Assembly (NCBI RefSeq): GCF_034044715.1
Contig: NZ_JAXCLW010000002.1
Coordinates: 682,001-746,000 of the forward strand
Source: Dongia_B soli
Lineage (GTDB): Bacteria > Pseudomonadota > Alphaproteobacteria > Dongiales > Dongiaceae
Direction of reading: 5' to 3'
DNA: 64,000 nt
This document shows, in pieces, positions 60,816 through 64,000 of the stretch. Under the pieces are notes generated by a model that did not search any database, had not been told where the DNA came from, and worked only from the letters and a program-made list of their open reading frames with translations. Position numbers and translations under genes: made by a program. The stretch's first letter is position 1, and every line of letters starts with the position of its first letter.

Positions 60816-63654
60816 TTTCTTCCCCATTCGTGCCCTCGGCATCATTGTTTTCTGCGGGTTCGTTCTCCGCAGCGTCGTTTGCCGTCTGCTCACCGGCCGG
60901 CATCGCGGCGGGGACCACGCCCTCGGCAGGGACCGCGGCCTCGACAGAGCCCTCGCCCTCCTCTGCACCGTCTTCTTCGCCAAGGTCACTTAAATGTGCC
61001 ACGGCAACGACATGCTCATCATCCGCGACTCGGAAGATCATCACGCCCTGGGTCTGGCGGCGGGCGATGCGTATATCGTGGACCGGGCAGCGGATGAGCT
61101 GGCCACCATCGGTCACCAGCATGATCTGGTCGCTTTCGGCCACGGGGAAGGAAGCCGCAACCTTGCCGTTGCGGGCGGAGACTTCAATATTGGCAACGCC
61201 CTGCCCGCCGCGACCGGTCAGCCGGTATTCATAGGCGGAGGTCCGTTTGCCATAGCCGTTGCGGGTGACTGTGAGGATGAACTCTTCGGCCGCTTCCAGC
61301 TCGGCTAGGCGTTCCGCGGAGAGCGCGATCTCGGTCGTACCTTCCTCAACGCCGCCATCCTCCTCCTCACCAGCGCTCCGGCGCTTGGCCACGGCATAAC
61401 GCAGATAGGTATCGCGCTCCTCGATCTCGACATCGATATGGTACAGGACCGACATGGAGACGACACTGTCGCCTTCTTCCAGCCGGATGCCCCGCACACC
61501 CATGGAATCACGGCCGGCGAAGACGCGGACATCGGTCACCGGGAAGCGGATGGCCTTGCCGCTTTCGGCGGCAAGCAGGATGTCGTTCGCCTCGGTACAG
61601 ACCGCAACGCCGATCAGGCGATCGCCCTGATCCAGCTTCATGGCGATCTTGCCATTGGCCTTCACATCGACGAAATCGCTGAGCTCGTTGCGCCGGACAT
61701 AGCCGCTCAAGGTGGCGAACATCACATGGCTTTGCGCCCAGCTTGCCTCGTCTTCCGGCAAGGGCATGACGGTCGAAATTTTTTCGCCTTCATCCAGGGG
61801 CAGCAAATTTACCAGCGCCTTGCCGCGCGCCTGGGGATTGCCCAGCGGCAGTTTATAGACCTTCATCTTGTAGACCATGCCGCGTGTCGAGAAGAACAGC
61901 ATCGGCGTATGGGTGTTGGCGACGAAGACCTGGCTGACGAAATCCTCATCCTTGGTCGACATGCCGGAACGGCCCTTGCCGCCGCGACGCTGCGCCCGAT
62001 AAGTCGAGAGCGGCACGCGCTTGATATAACCGCCATGGCTGACGGTGACGACCATGTCTTCGCGCTGAATGAGGTCTTCGATATCGTGTTCGAATTCGTT
62101 ATCTTCGATGCTGGTCCGGCGTGGCGTGCCGAATTGCTCCTTCATCGCGACGATTTCCTCGCGCAGGATGCGGAAGCGTTTCTCGCGGCTTTCCAGTGTT
62201 TCCAGATAATCGACGATCTTGGCGGATAATTCTTTCAATTCATCGGCGATCTTATCGCGCTCCAAGCCGGTCAAACGCTGCAGGCGCAATTCCAGGATCG
62301 CGCGGGCCTGGGTTTCCGACAGGCGATAGGTGCCCTGTTCAGAAATCGTATGGGTCGGGTCGTCAATCAGGTGGATGAGCGGCGCGACATCCTGCGCGGG
62401 CCAGTCGCGTGCCATCAATTGTTCGCGGGCAACGACCGGGTCCGGCGCATTGCGGATCAGGCTGATGACCTCATCGATATTGGCGACGGCGATGGCGAGA
62501 CCGACCAAAACATGGGCGCGTTCGCGGGTCTGGTTGAGTTCAAAGACGGTGCGCCGAGTAATCACCTCCTCACGGAAATCGATGAAAGCAGCGATGATGT
62601 CCTTGATATTCATCAATTGCGGCCGGCCGCCGTTAAGAGCCAGCATATTGACACCGAAACTGGTCTGAAGCGGCGTGAAGCGGAAGAGCTGGTTCAGCAC
62701 AACCTCCGCCATAGCATCACGCTTCAGCTCGACGACGACGCGCACGCCGTCGCGATCGGATTCATCGCGAAGATCGGCGATACCCTCGATCAACTTCTCG
62801 CGCACGACTTCTGCCATGCGCTCGATCATGCGGGCTTTGTTCACCTGATAGGGAATTTCGGTGATGACGATGGCGTCGCGGTCCTTGCGGATTTCCTCAA
62901 CATGGGTGCGTCCGCGCATCACGACGGAGCCGCGACCGGTATGGAAGGCCTCGCGAATGCCGTTGCGGCCCAGGATCAGGCCACCGGTCGGGAAATCGGG
63001 CCCCGGCACGTGCTGCATGATCTGATCGATGGTGATCGACGGGTTGTCGATATAGGCGCAGCAGGCGTCGATCACTTCCGACAGGTTATGAGTCGGGATA
63101 TTGGTCGCCATGCCGACCGCGATGCCGCCCGCGCCATTGACCAGCAGATTGGGGAAGCGCGCCGGCAGGACGGTCGGTTCTTCGCGGCTTTCGTCATAGG
63201 TCGGCTGGAAATCGACCGTGTCCTTGTCGATATCGTCGAGCAGCGCCTCGGCCGATTTGGTCAAGCGGGCTTCGGTGTAACGCATCGCCGCCGGCGGATC
63301 GCCGTCCATCGAGCCGAAATTGCCCTGCCCGTCCACCAGCATCAGGCGCATGGAGAAATTCTGCGCCATGCGGACCAAGGCATCGTAGATCGACTGGTCG
63401 CCATGCGGGTGATAGTTACCCATCACTTCACCGACCGCGCGGGCCGATTTCTTATAGCTCTTGGTGGAGTCGAACCCGGCCTCCCGCATGCCGTAAAGGA
63501 TGCGTCGGTGCACCGGTTTCAGCCCGTCGCGCACATCGGGGAGCGCACGGCTCACGATGACGCTCATGGCGTAATCGAGATAGGAGCGCTTCATCTCCTC
63601 TTCGATGGTGATCGGGGATATGTCGAATGTCGGTGCGGCGGGTGTATCGGTCAC
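60808..63654 (-). CDS. gyrA: DNA gyrase subunit A
   Basis: A 948-residue type II topoisomerase subunit that cuts and rejoins DNA during negative supercoiling. It has the catalytic Tyr126 (AAMRYTEARL), the winged-helix/tower core, six C-terminal beta-pinwheel blades with the GyrA-box RAQRRGGKG, and an acidic, Ala/Glu-rich tail of about 50 residues. In the quinolone-resistance region the residue matching E. coli Ser83 is Gln87 (HPHGDQSIYD). It overlaps coaD downstream by 8 nt. About 230 nt of A+T-richer DNA upstream should hold its promoter. Confidence 0.97.
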   Translation of the reverse strand: MTDTPAAPTFDISPITIEEEMKRSYLDYAMSVIVSRALPDVRDGLKPVHRRILYGMREAGFDSTKSYKKSARAVGEVMGNYHPHGDQSIYDALVRMAQNFSMRLMLVDGQGNFGSMDGDPPAAMRYTEARLTKSAEALLDDIDKDTVDFQPTYDESREEPTVLPARFPNLLVNGAGGIAVGMATNIPTHNLSEVIDACCAYIDNPSITIDQIMQHVPGPDFPTGGLILGRNGIREAFHTGRGSVVMRGRTHVEEIRKDRDAIVITEIPYQVNKARMIERMAEVVREKLIEGIADLRDESDRDGVRVVVELKRDAMAEVVLNQLFRFTPLQTSFGVNMLALNGGRPQLMNIKDIIAAFIDFREEVITRRTVFELNQTRERAHVLVGLAIAVANIDEVISLIRNAPDPVVAREQLMARDWPAQDVAPLIHLIDDPTHTISEQGTYRLSETQARAILELRLQRLTGLERDKIADELKELSAKIVDYLETLESREKRFRILREEIVAMKEQFGTPRRTSIEDNEFEHDIEDLIQREDMVVTVSHGGYIKRVPLSTYRAQRRGGKGRSGMSTKDEDFVSQVFVANTHTPMLFFSTRGMVYKMKVYKLPLGNPQARGKALVNLLPLDEGEKISTVMPLPEDEASWAQSHVMFATLSGYVRRNELSDFVDVKANGKIAMKLDQGDRLIGVAVCTEANDILLAAESGKAIRFPVTDVRVFAGRDSMGVRGIRLEEGDSVVSMSVLYHIDVEIEERDTYLRYAVAKRRSAGEEEDGGVEEGTTEIALSAERLAELEAAEEFILTVTRNGYGKRTSAYEYRLTGRGGQGVANIEVSARNGKVAASFPVAESDQIMLVTDGGQLIRCPVHDIRIARRQTQGVMIFRVADDEHVVAVAHLSDLGEEDGAEEGEGSVEAAVPAEGVVPAAMPAGEQTANDAAENEPAENNDAEGTNGEENA

Positions 63655-63883
63655 TGGAAATCTGCTTATTTTTCGGATGTTTATGAAAGGGTCGCTGGTG
63701 GCCCTGAATGCTGCTGGAAGCTAGCAGATTCGTCTGCCGTAAACAACTTTTGTAACGCTGGTTTTTCGGCGATTATCTATTTGATTTTATTTGAAAAAAA
63801 TGGCGCGACAAAAGGCAGGTTGAGGGCTTGGCTGGTTTTGGGCCTATTAAGGTGGAAATAGCGCTTCGGGAGCCCGACTCAGC

Positions 63884-64000
63884 ATGTCGCTTTCTGCACA
63901 TTTAAGCCTGCCCATTGATGCCGTCCTGGTGGGTCGGCCAAAGCCTTTCGGACCGCCCGGCCGGACTTCGGCGATCGACAAAAAACCGGTGCTGGCGCGT
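63884..64000 (+). CDS. MOSC-domain protein, N-terminal fragment
   Basis: The frame from ATG 63884 is open to the window edge (39 codons) and reads MSLSAHLSLPIDAVLVGRPKP, then a GRTSAIDKKPVLAR segment. This is the pattern of the start of MOSC-domain proteins of the YiiM type (x-I-x-A-x-x-G-...-SAI-x-K-x-PV-x-x), which bind molybdenum cofactor or act on N-hydroxylated substrates. The domain's active Cys lies beyond the window. A possible ribosome site GGGAG is about 12 nt upstream. Confidence 0.6.
   Translation, partial: MSLSAHLSLPIDAVLVGRPKPFGPPGRTSAIDKKPVLAR

Noticed and set aside
62350..63861. Plus-strand open frame of about 500 codons
   Set aside because: It is antisense to gyrA and shows no domain motifs; another high-G+C shadow.

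Overview
The window reads as one continuous piece of an alphaproteobacterial chromosome of fairly high G+C. The evidence is the holB-tmk-dacA-rlpA order, mfd-sdhE divergent from recG, gyrA-coaD, D-Ala-D-Ala carboxypeptidases with SPOR tails, a CC0125-type lipoprotein, and a bacterial ceramide (sphingolipid) gene set of the Caulobacter kind. The genus cannot be named from sequence alone; a Rhodospirillales-like organism would fit. There is no prophage, insertion sequence, CRISPR array or rRNA operon. Three tRNA genes are present: Ser(TGA), Asn(GTT) and Lys(TTT).

Layout. 1-3.1 kb: leftward rlpA-dacA-tmk-holB (cell wall and replication). 3.1-8.9 kb: small accessory genes, namely a GFA/CENP-V-type zinc protein, tRNA-Ser, an OmpA-like membrane protein, an MFS exporter, an AdiC-like antiporter and a FrnE-like DsbA. 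8.9-15 kb: mfd, sdhE, recG and a DUF502 protein. 15.8-28 kb: envelope genes, namely two Sel1-repeat proteins, a lipoprotein, a SPOR-tailed carboxypeptidase, and a pbpC/alpha-2-macroglobulin operon. 28-35 kb: an ELM1-like GT-B protein, a 2-oxoglutarate/Fe(II) oxygenase, a GT8-like glycosyltransferase and two paralogous convergent ABC exporters.

35-51 kb is the most interesting part, a sphingolipid island. The ceramide backbone genes are a fatty acyl-AMP ligase, a CerR-like reductase, a dedicated acyl carrier protein and serine palmitoyltransferase, with a bCerS-like N-acyltransferase about 9 kb away. Interleaved are a ceramide-kinase-type DAGK protein, a protein with the motif order of mitochondrial Tam41 (a CDP-diacylglycerol synthase), two CDP-alcohol phosphotransferases with degenerate nucleotidyltransferase-like N-termini, a metallophosphoesterase, a HIT-like protein, two stand-alone nucleotidyltransferases and an LptF/LptG pair. 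Together they suggest a head-group route: ceramide to ceramide-1-P to CDP-ceramide to ceramide-phospho-polyol, followed by dephosphorylation and export through an LptFG-type permease. The CDP-ceramide step is inference and is the main hypothesis from this window.

51-64 kb: tRNA-Asn, a DJ-1/PfpI protein with a NemR-like TetR regulator, a divergent YnfM/YnfL-like MFS/LysR pair, small lipoproteins, tRNA-Lys, an EamA transporter, dodecin overlapping an LpxR-like outer-membrane protein, coaD, gyrA, and the start of a MOSC-domain gene cut by the window edge.
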